Source of the DNA: Actinomycetes bacterium
GTDB lineage: Bacteria; Actinomycetota; Acidimicrobiia; UBA5794
Assembly (NCBI GenBank): GCA_030598305.1
Contig: JAUVQC010000094.1
Span: forward strand, 1 to 5,809
DNA length: 5,809 nucleotides
Direction of reading: 5' to 3'
This document shows, one piece after another, positions 1 to 5,809 of this stretch. Each line of letters opens with the position of its first letter. Within the stretch, counting starts at the first letter, position 1. The position numbers were made by a program, and so were the translations under genes. The notes below the pieces were generated by a model. It ran no database searches. It was not told the DNA's origin and saw only the letters and a program-made list of their open reading frames with translations.

Positions 1-384
1 AGCGTCCCCGCAGATCTCGAAGTGCTCGAAGCCGCGCGATACATGCAGAGCAACGACGTCAAGCGTGTGGTTGTAGTTGAGGACGCGAAGATGGTCGGCG
101 TGCTGTCACGGTTCGACATCGTTGCCGCGTTCACGCGACCTGACGACCTGATCGAAGACGAGATCAGGGAGGACCTGATACGAAGAGTGCTGTTCGTCGA
201 TCCCGCAACCGTTGATGTCGTAGTTGCCAACGGCACCGTGACCTTCGTCGGGAGCATCGGAACGAGGACGGAAGCCAGACTCATCGAGGAACTTGCTCGC
301 CGCCTCGATGGTGTCGTCGATGTCCAGAACGACCTCACATGGCGTCTGGATGACACCGAGGGGGTAGGCCCTGTCACCGGCTGA
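1..384 (+). CDS. CBS-BON domain protein, C-terminal part (5' end outside window)
   Basis: The reading frame is open from base 1, so the gene starts to the left of the window; the GTG at 22 is internal. The fragment has 127 residues. Residues 1-45 look like the end of a CBS domain: a helix, then the strand pattern KRVVVVEDAKMVGVLSRFDI, which is the typical end of a CBS repeat. Residues 50-115 look like a BON domain, with the signature VDVVVANGTVTFVGSI followed by a helix and GVVDVQNDLTW. CBS pairs usually bind adenine nucleotides, and BON domains are thought to bind phospholipid or other ligands. The combination is common in bacterial proteins of about 200-240 residues of unclear function, probably stress or energy sensing. 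Its last 14 nt overlap the proposed start of the downstream hydrolase, which suggests co-transcription. The domain calls are firm; the biological role is unknown. Confidence 0.88.
   Translation, partial: SVPADLEVLEAARYMQSNDVKRVVVVEDAKMVGVLSRFDIVAAFTRPDDLIEDEIREDLIRRVLFVDPATVDVVVANGTVTFVGSIGTRTEARLIEELARRLDGVVDVQNDLTWRLDDTEGVGPVTG
358..364 (+). promoter_or_regulatory. Candidate Shine-Dalgarno for the hydrolase
   Basis: A purine-rich GAGGGGG lies inside the end of the CBS-BON gene. Its GAGG core ends 9 nt before the CTG at 371, a normal spacing. It is the main sequence support for translation of the hydrolase starting at 371 rather than at the GTG at 476. No experimental evidence is available. 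Confidence 0.4.
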
Positions 385-1186
385 GGGTGCCGACGGGATA
401 CGGCTCGCAACGGCGTCTGGTGGTCATGGCGACCCCGCGGTCCTGTTTGTCCACGCAACGGGATTCTGCAAAGAGGTGTGGTGTCCCGTGATCGATCGGA
501 TCACCTCGGGAGGCTTCTCGTGGATCTCGATCGACCAGCGAGGTCACGGAGATAGCGACCCAGGGAGGCTCCCGAACGACTGGGACCTCCTCAGTCGCGA
601 CGTGATCGGTGTCGTCGCGGACCGCGACGCATTGATCGGCGTCGGGCATTCCTCCGGAGGGGGTGTGATCGCCAGGGCCGAAGCATTCCGTCCCGGGATG
701 TTCAAGCACCTTGTCCTCGTGGAGCCGATCATCTTCCCCCCTCCCTTCCAACGGATGGATGGCCCCATGTCGGAGGGTACGCGGAGGCGGCGTCGCGTGT
801 TCTCGTCGAGAAACGCGGCGTTCGAACGCTTCGCATCGGGTCCGTTTGGGTCGTGGAAGAGAGAGGCGCTCGACGCCTACATCGACCACGCGTTCCGTTC
901 GACCGAGAATGGCTGGGAGCTCAAGTGCACTCCCGAAGTCGAGGCAGATTTCTATGCAGAGGGGCTGAACCACGATACGTGGGACCTCATCGAGACGATC
1001 GAGACTCCGGTGACGCTCGTTGCAGGGGAGACGTCCAACACCCATCCGAGACCGTATCTCGATGCGCTGGCTGCACGCTTCCGCGATGTTGAGGTGGTCG
1101 TTGTTCCGGGTGCAGGTCATCTCGTTCCGATGGAGAATCCGCGCTCTGTCGCTCGGATCATCGACCGTGTGGTCGCGCGAGAGTGA
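371..1186 (+). CDS. Alpha/beta hydrolase, probable non-canonical (CTG) start
   Basis: Serine hydrolase of the alpha/beta fold, 271 residues if it starts at CTG 371. Visible motifs in that numbering: DGIRLA at 8-13, the oxyanion-hole segment HATGF at 28-32, DQRGHGDS at 55-62, the nucleophile elbow GHSSG with Ser94, a likely acid Glu220 in VAGETS, and His250 in PGAGH. Residues of about 125-205 would form the cap. Substrate is not predictable. Starting at the GTG at 476 would remove the first strand and the oxyanion loop, so that start is wrong for a working enzyme. The frame stays open only back to an in-frame TAG at 365-367, and CTG is the only near-standard start between the two. The gene overlaps the CBS-BON gene by 14 nt and ends 28 nt before menF. 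MenH of menaquinone synthesis is also an alpha/beta hydrolase, but it normally has Asp as the acid and Tyr before the Ser, whereas this protein has Glu and His. A MenH role is therefore possible but weakly supported. Fold confidence is high; the exact start is uncertain. Confidence 0.85.
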   Translation: MSPAEGADGIRLATASGGHGDPAVLFVHATGFCKEVWCPVIDRITSGGFSWISIDQRGHGDSDPGRLPNDWDLLSRDVIGVVADRDALIGVGHSSGGGVIARAEAFRPGMFKHLVLVEPIIFPPPFQRMDGPMSEGTRRRRRVFSSRNAAFERFASGPFGSWKREALDAYIDHAFRSTENGWELKCTPEVEADFYAEGLNHDTWDLIETIETPVTLVAGETSNTHPRPYLDALAARFRDVEVVVVPGAGHLVPMENPRSVARIIDRVVARE

Positions 1187-1201
1187 GGCCGGAGGGGCAC
1201 C

Positions 1202-1207
1202 TACCAT
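1202..1207 (+). promoter_or_regulatory. Candidate -10 box for leaderless menF transcript
   Basis: TACCAT fits the TANNNT -10 pattern of actinobacterial housekeeping promoters. It ends 7 nt before the menF ATG at 1215, so transcription would begin at or 1 nt before the start codon. No recognisable -35 box is seen around 1179-1184. The only SD-like run nearby, GGAGGGG at 1191-1197, is about 18-19 nt from the ATG, too far for normal use. This supports leaderless initiation, but a six-base match is weak on its own. Confidence 0.4.
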
Positions 1208-1214
1208 CCCACCG

Positions 1215-2531
1215 ATGTTCCTGCTCAGTGCCGAAGAGATCGAAGAGTTGCGAGCCGACCTGAAGACACGGTCCGGATTCCGGATCGCGTCCATCGACGT
1301 TGGATTCGACGCCTTCGACTTCGCCCGCACCGGTGAGAGCCTCGTCAACCGTGCAGTCGCCTATTCAATGCCAAACGGTGACCGTCTCGTGGGAATCGGA
1401 ACCGCCTGGAGCGCGTCGGGCGTAGGAGAGCATCGCCTCGCCGACATTGCCTCGCAGCTCGCAGCACTCGGACATCCAGAGCTCAAAGCCTTCGTCGGTT
1501 TCTCCTTTCTCCCCGAAGGAGCGACCTCGAGCGTGTGGGACGGGTATCCACCGGCAGAGGTCTTCATCCCGAGGATCGCGATGGAGCAGTCCCATGGGCG
1601 TACGGAGCTGACGGTCATAATCCCTGAGACCGATGACCTCGGGCCAACCCTCGACCTGCTCGGCTCAATACGACATCCGGAGCCGATCCAGGTCATGGAT
1701 CTCGGCGATCACGCCATCGAATCACATCCTCCGGTTTCGGATTGGACAGCGGCGGTCGCTGACGCGGTGGACACGATCCGCCGGGGCGAAATCGACAAGG
1801 TCGTGCTCGCTCGATCGGTGGTCGTGCGGTCAACCGAGCCTGTCGCCATCCTGCGAGTGTTCAGAGAGCTCGTGATCTCCTATCCGCAGTGCTACACCTT
1901 TGCGTGGAAGTCCGGGGACTCCGTGTTCATGGGTGCGAGTCCTGAGCTGCTTGCAGACGTCAGAGGAACGCAGCTGCGTTCGAATCCCCTTGCCGGCTCG
2001 GCTCCGCGCGGCGAAGGTGACCACGACGACAGGATGATCGCTGAACAGCTCATGAGCTCCTCCAAGGACCGTCTGGAGCACGCCCTTGTTGTTGATGACC
2101 TCGTTGAGCGCCTGGCGCCCATGACAAGAAGCCTCAGAATCCCGGAGCATCCATCGCTCAAGCAAATGGCCACGGTACAACACCTCTCCACTGAGATCGA
2201 GGGCGAGCTCGCCGGCGGTATCGGGATACTCGATGTGATCGAGGCCGTGCATCCCACACCCGCCGTGGGCGGTGTGGACCGTGACGCAGCCGTGAGCTAC
2301 ATCAACCGGACCGAGGAGATCGATCGGGGTTGGTACAGCGGTGGTATCGGGTGGATCAACGGGGCCGGCGAGGGCGCGATCTGCATCGCGTTGCGCTGCG
2401 GGCTCATCAGGAGGGAGACGACCCATCTCTATGCAGGTGCAGGCATCGTTGCCGACTCGAAGCCGAATGCCGAGCTCCAGGAGACCAGGCTGAAGCTCAT
2501 GCCCCTGCTCAACGTCCTCACGAGGAATTAA
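1215..2531 (+). CDS. menF: Isochorismate synthase MenF
   Basis: Converts chorismate to isochorismate, the first step of menaquinone synthesis; a cytosolic, Mg-dependent enzyme of the chorismate-binding family. The product is 438 residues, close to the usual length of about 430. The C-terminal two thirds carry the family motifs in order: IDKVVLAR with Lys195 (the general-base lysine of the family), GASPEL with Glu244, NPLAGSAPRG, KDRLEHALVVDDLVE, VQHLSTEIEGEL, HPTPAVGG from His346, RGWYSGGIGW, and AGAGIVADSKPNAELQET from residue 407. The N-terminal part is less conserved, as expected. The ATG at 1215 is chosen because MFLLSAEEIEEL makes a sensible N-terminus and a TANNNT box sits just upstream. 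The frame is open further upstream, including a GTG at 1167, but that would run back into the hydrolase gene. The family includes EntC-type siderophore and salicylate enzymes; menB, menA and menD nearby argue for MenF. Confidence 0.95.
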   Translation: MFLLSAEEIEELRADLKTRSGFRIASIDVGFDAFDFARTGESLVNRAVAYSMPNGDRLVGIGTAWSASGVGEHRLADIASQLAALGHPELKAFVGFSFLPEGATSSVWDGYPPAEVFIPRIAMEQSHGRTELTVIIPETDDLGPTLDLLGSIRHPEPIQVMDLGDHAIESHPPVSDWTAAVADAVDTIRRGEIDKVVLARSVVVRSTEPVAILRVFRELVISYPQCYTFAWKSGDSVFMGASPELLADVRGTQLRSNPLAGSAPRGEGDHDDRMIAEQLMSSSKDRLEHALVVDDLVERLAPMTRSLRIPEHPSLKQMATVQHLSTEIEGELAGGIGILDVIEAVHPTPAVGGVDRDAAVSYINRTEEIDRGWYSGGIGWINGAGEGAICIALRCGLIRRETTHLYAGAGIVADSKPNAELQETRLKLMPLLNVLTRN

Positions 2532-2570
2532 CGCGCTTCACATCTCGGCTCCCTGCATGCATGATGGAAC

Positions 2571-2586
2571 TGTCCAGGAAAGGACA
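2571..2586 (+). other. Small inverted repeat over the RBS of the small ORF
   Basis: TGTCC (2571-2575) and GGACA (2582-2586) can form a 5-bp stem with a 6-nt loop AGGAAA. The loop and 3' arm contain the SD-like sequence of the ORF starting at 2590, so folding could reduce ribosome access. There is no T-run, so it is not an intrinsic terminator. A stem this short may be chance. Confidence 0.2.
2576..2584 (+). promoter_or_regulatory. Shine-Dalgarno that sets the small ORF start
   Basis: AGGAAAGGA lies 5 nt before the ATG at 2590. It favours that ATG over the in-frame ATG at 2557, which has no comparable upstream sequence. Confidence 0.5.
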
Positions 2587-2589
2587 TGT

Positions 2590-2766
2590 ATGAGTCACGA
2601 CAGTGGCTTCCGTCGCAACGACCATGACTCAACGCACCGGCCACGTCTCCGACAGCAGAAGGGTTCAAAGGCATCGCGCGCCTATGAGGAACGTCTGACC
2701 CGACGCCACAAGGAGCATCAGCAGGCTCGTAGCGCAGATTCAGAAGCCGCCCCGGCCGACGACTAA
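2590..2766 (+). CDS. Small charged hypothetical protein (58 aa)
   Basis: I do not recognise this protein. From the ATG at 2590 it has 58 residues and is very hydrophilic: 10 Arg, 3 Lys, 5 His, 6 Asp and 4 Glu, with no membrane segment or signal peptide. The middle (about 28-47, including YEERLTRRHKEHQQAR) could form a charged amphipathic helix; both ends look disordered, with an acidic tail DSEAAPADD. Support for a real gene is a good SD at 2576-2584, the exact fit between menF (58 nt upstream) and menD, and stop codons that overlap menD's by 4 nt (2763-2766). It has no Cys and no known motif. No terminator is seen after menF, so it may be co-transcribed with it. An in-frame ATG at 2557 would add 11 residues. 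It could still be a chance ORF. Confidence 0.5.
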   Translation: MSHDSGFRRNDHDSTHRPRLRQQKGSKASRAYEERLTRRHKEHQQARSADSEAAPADD

Positions 2767-4421
2767 TGCCCCCCAGCATGTACTGCGACCCGCAGTTCGC
2801 GATGAAGTGCCGTGTTCGCGGTGCGGTCTGTTCGTAGTTCGATGACCTCGGGACCCGTGATCGGCTCCGACACCGCTGTGACATAGTCGGCGAGAGTGTC
2901 GACCGGTCCACCTCCGACCCCGAAGCCCCGTGCAATGTCCAGAAGCGACAAGCCGTGGGGTGTGCCCCAATGCTGCTCATAGGTGGACCCAGGGATGAGG
3001 TCACTGGTCGCTTGGGGTAGGAACGAGAAGATGCCGCCCCCATCGTTGTTGACGACGACGACCCGCAGCGGGACCCCGAGGCGCGCTGCTTCTGCCAACG
3101 CAGTGCAGTCGTGGAGTGCAGCGACATCGCCGACGAGAAGCGTTACCGGACCATCGGCAAGCGCTGCACCGATGGCGGTCGAGATCGTGCCATCGATGCC
3201 ATTGACCCCGCGGTTGGCGAGCACTCCGATATCCGAGCGAGGCGTGGCGAAGGAGTCGACGTCCCGGATGGGCATCGAGGAACCGAGATGTACGAGTTCG
3301 CCGGCTCGAAGCGTCTTGATGAGTGTTCGTGCGATCTCAGGTTCGTTCGGGAACGTCGCGTCATCGAGTGCCTCGCTGACCGAAATCGTGCAGGCGGCAT
3401 CCACTGCGGTCCACAGGTCGAGGAACCGGGTGTTGTGGCGCGCCGATGGGACGTGTTGGAGCAGGAACGACGTGGGGTCGCCATCGATAACGGTCTCGGC
3501 CGATTGGAGGGGATCCCTCAGGCGCGACTTGTCCACGATGATCTGGCTGACTCCGGACGTCTCGAGCCAACTCCAGAGCGGTTTCGAGGTCGGGAGCGGC
3601 CCGATTCTCAGTACGACGTCAGGGGGAGCGGTTTCGAGTGCTGTCGTGCTCGACGCAAGAAGGTCTCCAAAGGCCACGGTATTGGGTCCGGTCACCCAGC
3701 ACTGTGGGTCCGAGAGGATTGGTGCACCAAGGGCGGTTGCGACCGAGTTGAGCGCGGCTGGGAAGCCAGGCCGTTGACGTCCTGCAGCGATGATCATCAC
3801 ATCCCTTCCCATCAAGGACTCGATGAGGTCCCCGTGCATACCGTCCTGCGTATCGGGTTGTGCCCGTTCACGCGGCTCTGGAACCGGTGGCAGCTCGCTT
3901 GGGAGAAGTGGCTCGTCAAAGGCAACATTCGCGTGCACGGGACCGCGCGGCAACGCCGAAGCGAGCGTCGCGATGATCGCTCCGTCCGATCTGCCTTGTG
4001 CCGACCTGATATCGAGGTCGGTGAACGACTTGACATGGCGCCCGTACAGGTTCATCTGATCCATCGTCTGGGGTGCCCCGGTACCTCTCAGATGAGCCGG
4101 CCGATCCGCGGTGAGAACGACGAGCGGAGCCGCCGATTGGTCGGCCTCGACAACAGCAGGGAAGTAGTGGGTTGCGGCCGATCCGGAGGTGCACAGGACC
4201 GCGGCAGGTCGACCGGCTGCCTTGCCATATCCGAGTGCCGCGAATCCCGCTGAGCGTTCATCCCTGAAGGAGATATCGGTGATCCTCGGCTCGCGGGCGA
4301 AGGCGATCGTGAGCGGTGTGTTGCGCGAACCTGGGGAGATGAACACGGTGTCGACACCGGCGTCGGCAAGGCCGGACACGAGGTCAGCGCAGTAGCGTGC
4401 GGTTTCGTCAGAAGTGGTCAC
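2763..4421 (-). CDS. menD: SEPHCHC synthase MenD
   Basis: Thiamine diphosphate enzyme that decarboxylates 2-oxoglutarate and adds the resulting succinyl-semialdehyde carbanion to isochorismate, giving SEPHCHC, the second step of menaquinone synthesis. The product is 552 residues, normal for the family. Motifs in order: SPGSR at 29-33, DERSAGF with the cofactor-activating Glu55, TSGSAATHYFPAV, VVLTADRPAHLRGTGAPQ, GPVHANVAFDEPL, NRGVNGIDG at 403-411, GDVAALHD from 431, and NNDGGGIFSFLPQ at 458-470, the last two forming the Mg/ThDP-binding region. The start is GTG at 4421, 21 nt after the menA stop; MTTSDETARYCADLV fits the usual N-terminus. It is the last gene of the menB-menA-menD run seen here and meets the small plus-strand ORF tail to tail with a 4-nt stop overlap. 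No key residue is missing. Confidence 0.97.
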   Translation of the reverse strand: MTTSDETARYCADLVSGLADAGVDTVFISPGSRNTPLTIAFAREPRITDISFRDERSAGFAALGYGKAAGRPAAVLCTSGSAATHYFPAVVEADQSAAPLVVLTADRPAHLRGTGAPQTMDQMNLYGRHVKSFTDLDIRSAQGRSDGAIIATLASALPRGPVHANVAFDEPLLPSELPPVPEPRERAQPDTQDGMHGDLIESLMGRDVMIIAAGRQRPGFPAALNSVATALGAPILSDPQCWVTGPNTVAFGDLLASSTTALETAPPDVVLRIGPLPTSKPLWSWLETSGVSQIIVDKSRLRDPLQSAETVIDGDPTSFLLQHVPSARHNTRFLDLWTAVDAACTISVSEALDDATFPNEPEIARTLIKTLRAGELVHLGSSMPIRDVDSFATPRSDIGVLANRGVNGIDGTISTAIGAALADGPVTLLVGDVAALHDCTALAEAARLGVPLRVVVVNNDGGGIFSFLPQATSDLIPGSTYEQHWGTPHGLSLLDIARGFGVGGGPVDTLADYVTAVSEPITGPEVIELRTDRTANTALHRELRVAVHAGGH

Positions 4422-4429
4422 CGGGAGCC

Positions 4430-4435
4430 AGCCTA
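4430..4435 (-). promoter_or_regulatory. Candidate internal -10 box before menD
   Basis: On the minus strand the 21-nt menA-menD gap contains TAGGCT, matching TANNNT, with 8 nt between it and the menD GTG. Transcription would begin 1-2 nt upstream of the start codon, so menD could have its own near-leaderless transcript besides operon read-through. No convincing SD precedes the GTG. The match is short and may be chance. Confidence 0.3.
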
Positions 4436-4442
4436 CCGGCCG

Positions 4443-5324
4443 TCAGAACGCCAGAGCGAGGCTCAACAGCAGGGCAACGAAAAGCTGCAACTGGGCCGTG
4501 CCCTTGAGGACCGAAATGAGCGGCGGGCCCTCGGTCTCGGTGTAGATGGTCCTGACGAGCGGGATGCCCAGCGGCGCAAGGATAAGGGTGATGATCGCCA
4601 GGGGAGGGAACCACCCAACGGCGATTGCGAAGATGATCCATACGAAGGTTCCCGCGATCGTTGCAGCGAAGAGCCGGCGCGCCCACGTTCGTCCGACGAC
4701 CACCGCCAGTGTCCTCTTGAGTGCCCCGCGATCCGTGTCGATGTCTCGAATGTTGTTGGCCTGGAGGATCCCCGATGCAAGGAGTCCCATCACAACACCG
4801 CCTGCCCACGCCGATGCGGGTATCGGGTTACCGAAGACATACCGGGTTCCGGCGGTCGCCACGAGACCGAAGAAGATGAACACGAACAGCTCTCCTAGGC
4901 CGTAATACCCGTAGGGAATCGGCCCATTCGTGTAGCCGAGAGCAGCGATGATCGAGATGATCCCGATGACGAAGATCGTCCAACCTGCGTACCAAACCAG
5001 GTAGAGCCCCGCGAGGCCTGCAAGCCCGAACGCGATAGCGATGGCCCACTTCATGTCCCTGGACGTGATCACACCGGACGCAACTGCCCGTTGTGGGCCG
5101 ATGCGCGCCTCGGTGTCGGCCCCTCGCGCCGCGTCAGCGAGGTCGTTGGCGAAGTTGACGCCAATCTGGATGGCGAGCACAGCGAACAGCACGACGAGGA
5201 AGGGAAGGAGGGCAAAGACGCTGTCGCGCCATGCGATTGAGGTGCCGATGAGCACAGGGGCAATTCCCGCTGGAAGCGTTGCCGGCCGCGCTGCCATGAT
5301 CCAAGGATTCAACGGCTGGGCCAT
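4443..5324 (-). CDS. menA: 1,4-dihydroxy-2-naphthoate prenyltransferase MenA
   Basis: Integral membrane UbiA-type prenyltransferase that joins DHNA to a polyprenyl diphosphate, with loss of CO2, to give demethylmenaquinone. The product is 293 residues, normal length. The N-terminus NPWIMAARPATLPAGIAPVL is typical of MenA. The first Asp-rich motif is NFANDLADAARGAD at 57-70 (Asp61 and Asp64 for Mg-diphosphate). The second is NNIRDIDTD at 190-198, followed by KRTLA at 203-207. About eight hydrophobic segments can be seen, roughly at 35-53, 94-112, 115-133, 143-160, 172-189, 210-232, 235-255 and 270-292. The ATG at 5324 lies only 3 nt after the menB stop and has no visible SD, so translation is probably coupled to menB. 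menD follows 21 nt downstream. Other UbiA enzymes look similar; the N-terminal pattern and men neighbours decide the name. Confidence 0.95.
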   Translation of the reverse strand: MAQPLNPWIMAARPATLPAGIAPVLIGTSIAWRDSVFALLPFLVVLFAVLAIQIGVNFANDLADAARGADTEARIGPQRAVASGVITSRDMKWAIAIAFGLAGLAGLYLVWYAGWTIFVIGIISIIAALGYTNGPIPYGYYGLGELFVFIFFGLVATAGTRYVFGNPIPASAWAGGVVMGLLASGILQANNIRDIDTDRGALKRTLAVVVGRTWARRLFAATIAGTFVWIIFAIAVGWFPPLAIITLILAPLGIPLVRTIYTETEGPPLISVLKGTAQLQLFVALLLSLALAF

Positions 5325-5327
5325 GGA

Positions 5328-5809
5328 TCAGAACTGCCAGGGGAAGTTGGAGTAGTCCTGATCGCGTTTCTCGAGGAAGGCGTCCCTGCCCTCCTGTGCC
5401 TCTTCGGTTCCGTACGCGAGGCGTGTCGCTTCGCCAGCGAACAGCTGCTGACCGACGAGTCCATCATCTGGCAGGTTCATCGCGAACTTCAGCATCTTCT
5501 GGGACGTCGGACTCTTGGAGGTGATCTCCCTGGCCCATTCAAGGGCCACGGACTCGAGATCCGCATGGGGAACGACGGCGTTGGCCATCCCCATGTCGTA
5601 GGCGTCCTGGGCCGAGTAGTCCCTCCCGAGGAAGAAGATCTCTCGAGCGCGTTTCTGTCCCACCTGTCGCGCCAGGAGCGCGGAGCCGTAGCCACCATCG
5701 AAACTTGCGACATCCGCGTCGGTCTGCTTGAACACAGCATGCTCCTGTGACGCGATCGTCAGGTCACAGACCACGTGGAGGCTGTGACCTCCTCCGACCG
5801 CCCATCCGG
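5328..5809 (-). CDS. menB: DHNA-CoA synthase MenB, C-terminal half (5' end outside window)
   Basis: Crotonase-family enzyme that closes o-succinylbenzoyl-CoA into 1,4-dihydroxy-2-naphthoyl-CoA. Only the last 159 residues are present, of about 280-310 in the family; the frame is open to the window edge, so the GTG at 5774 is internal. The fragment begins with GWAVGGGHSLHVVCDL, the crotonase oxyanion region. Then come FKQTDADVASFDGGYG, VGQKRAREIFFLGR, DDGLVGQQLFAGEATRLAY and the C-terminus NFPWQF. It closely resembles my recollection of the mycobacterial enzyme. The QTD motif (Asp30 of the fragment) marks the bicarbonate-independent type, which supplies its own carboxylate, whereas the E. coli type has Gly there and uses bicarbonate. 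Ala34 replaces the Gly usually found before SFD. It is the first gene seen of the minus-strand operon, 3 nt before menA. Confidence 0.97.
   Translation of the reverse strand, partial: GWAVGGGHSLHVVCDLTIASQEHAVFKQTDADVASFDGGYGSALLARQVGQKRAREIFFLGRDYSAQDAYDMGMANAVVPHADLESVALEWAREITSKSPTSQKMLKFAMNLPDDGLVGQQLFAGEATRLAYGTEEAQEGRDAFLEKRDQDYSNFPWQF

Noticed and set aside
476..1186. GTG at 476 as the start of the hydrolase
   Set aside because: It would delete the first strand and the oxyanion-hole motif HATGF, which are clearly encoded just upstream in the same frame.
1020..1214. N-terminal extension of menF into the hydrolase gene
   Set aside because: The extra residues do not look like MenF and come from the hydrolase coding sequence in another frame; the ATG at 1215 gives the normal family length.
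374..1348. 324-codon open frame on the minus strand opposite the hydrolase and the start of menF
   Set aside because: Its translation is rich in Arg, Asp and His with no recognisable motif, while the opposite strand has clear hydrolase and MenF motifs. Long antisense frames are common in high-GC coding DNA.
2554..2561. Palindrome TGCATGCA as an operator
   Set aside because: A single 8-nt palindrome with no second copy and no promoter nearby; likely chance.
2532..2770. Bidirectional terminator between the convergent menF and menD
   Set aside because: No GC-rich stem followed by a T-run was found on either strand; only a 5-bp hairpin and short GC-rich stretches.
2983..3777. 264-codon plus-strand frame inside menD
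   Set aside because: Ser/Arg-rich shadow of menD in another frame, with no motif.
3111..4253. 380-codon open frame on the plus strand inside menD
   Set aside because: It lies opposite conserved MenD motifs, has low-complexity Arg/Gly/Asp-rich translation, and shows no SD or family motif; an antisense shadow.
1..5809. Mobile elements, CRISPR, tRNA/rRNA genes, riboswitches or a defence system
   Set aside because: The whole window is accounted for by ordinary genes with short gaps. I saw no repeat array, transposase, long inverted repeat or structured RNA candidate.

Overview
This window is a dense, high-GC stretch (roughly 60% or more by eye) with almost no non-coding DNA. The best reading is an actinobacterial chromosome. 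The MenB fragment closely resembles my recollection of the mycobacterial protein, and the start sites suggest leaderless transcription of the TANNNT type common in Actinomycetota. A deep-branching group such as Acidimicrobiia is possible, but that is inference. I see no mobile element, CRISPR array, RNA gene or defence-type gene, and no wholly new system. The theme is menaquinone (vitamin K2) biosynthesis.

Plus strand, left half: the 3' end of a CBS-BON domain protein (1-384) overlaps the start of an alpha/beta hydrolase (body to 1186). Isochorismate synthase menF follows 28 nt later (1215-2531). Next comes a small, highly charged 58-residue ORF (2590-2766) with a good ribosome binding site.

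Minus strand, right half, read from right to left: the C-terminal half of menB (from the window edge to 5328), menA (5324-4443) and menD (4421-2763). The menB-menA gap is 3 nt and the menA-menD gap is 21 nt, so this looks like one operon whose promoter lies beyond the right edge. The plus and minus groups converge: the stop codons of the small ORF and menD overlap by 4 nt.

Together, MenF makes isochorismate from chorismate and MenD adds the succinyl-semialdehyde unit to give SEPHCHC. MenB closes the naphthoate ring, and MenA prenylates DHNA in the membrane. MenH, MenC, MenE and the final methyltransferase are not identified here. The hydrolase next to menF is a weak MenH candidate.

The most unusual point is the hydrolase start. 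Conserved N-terminal sequence extends well upstream of the first GTG (476), yet no ATG, GTG or TTG is available there without crossing an in-frame TAG. Either a CTG at 371 with a good SD is used, or an ATG at 350 is cut off by an amber codon at 365.
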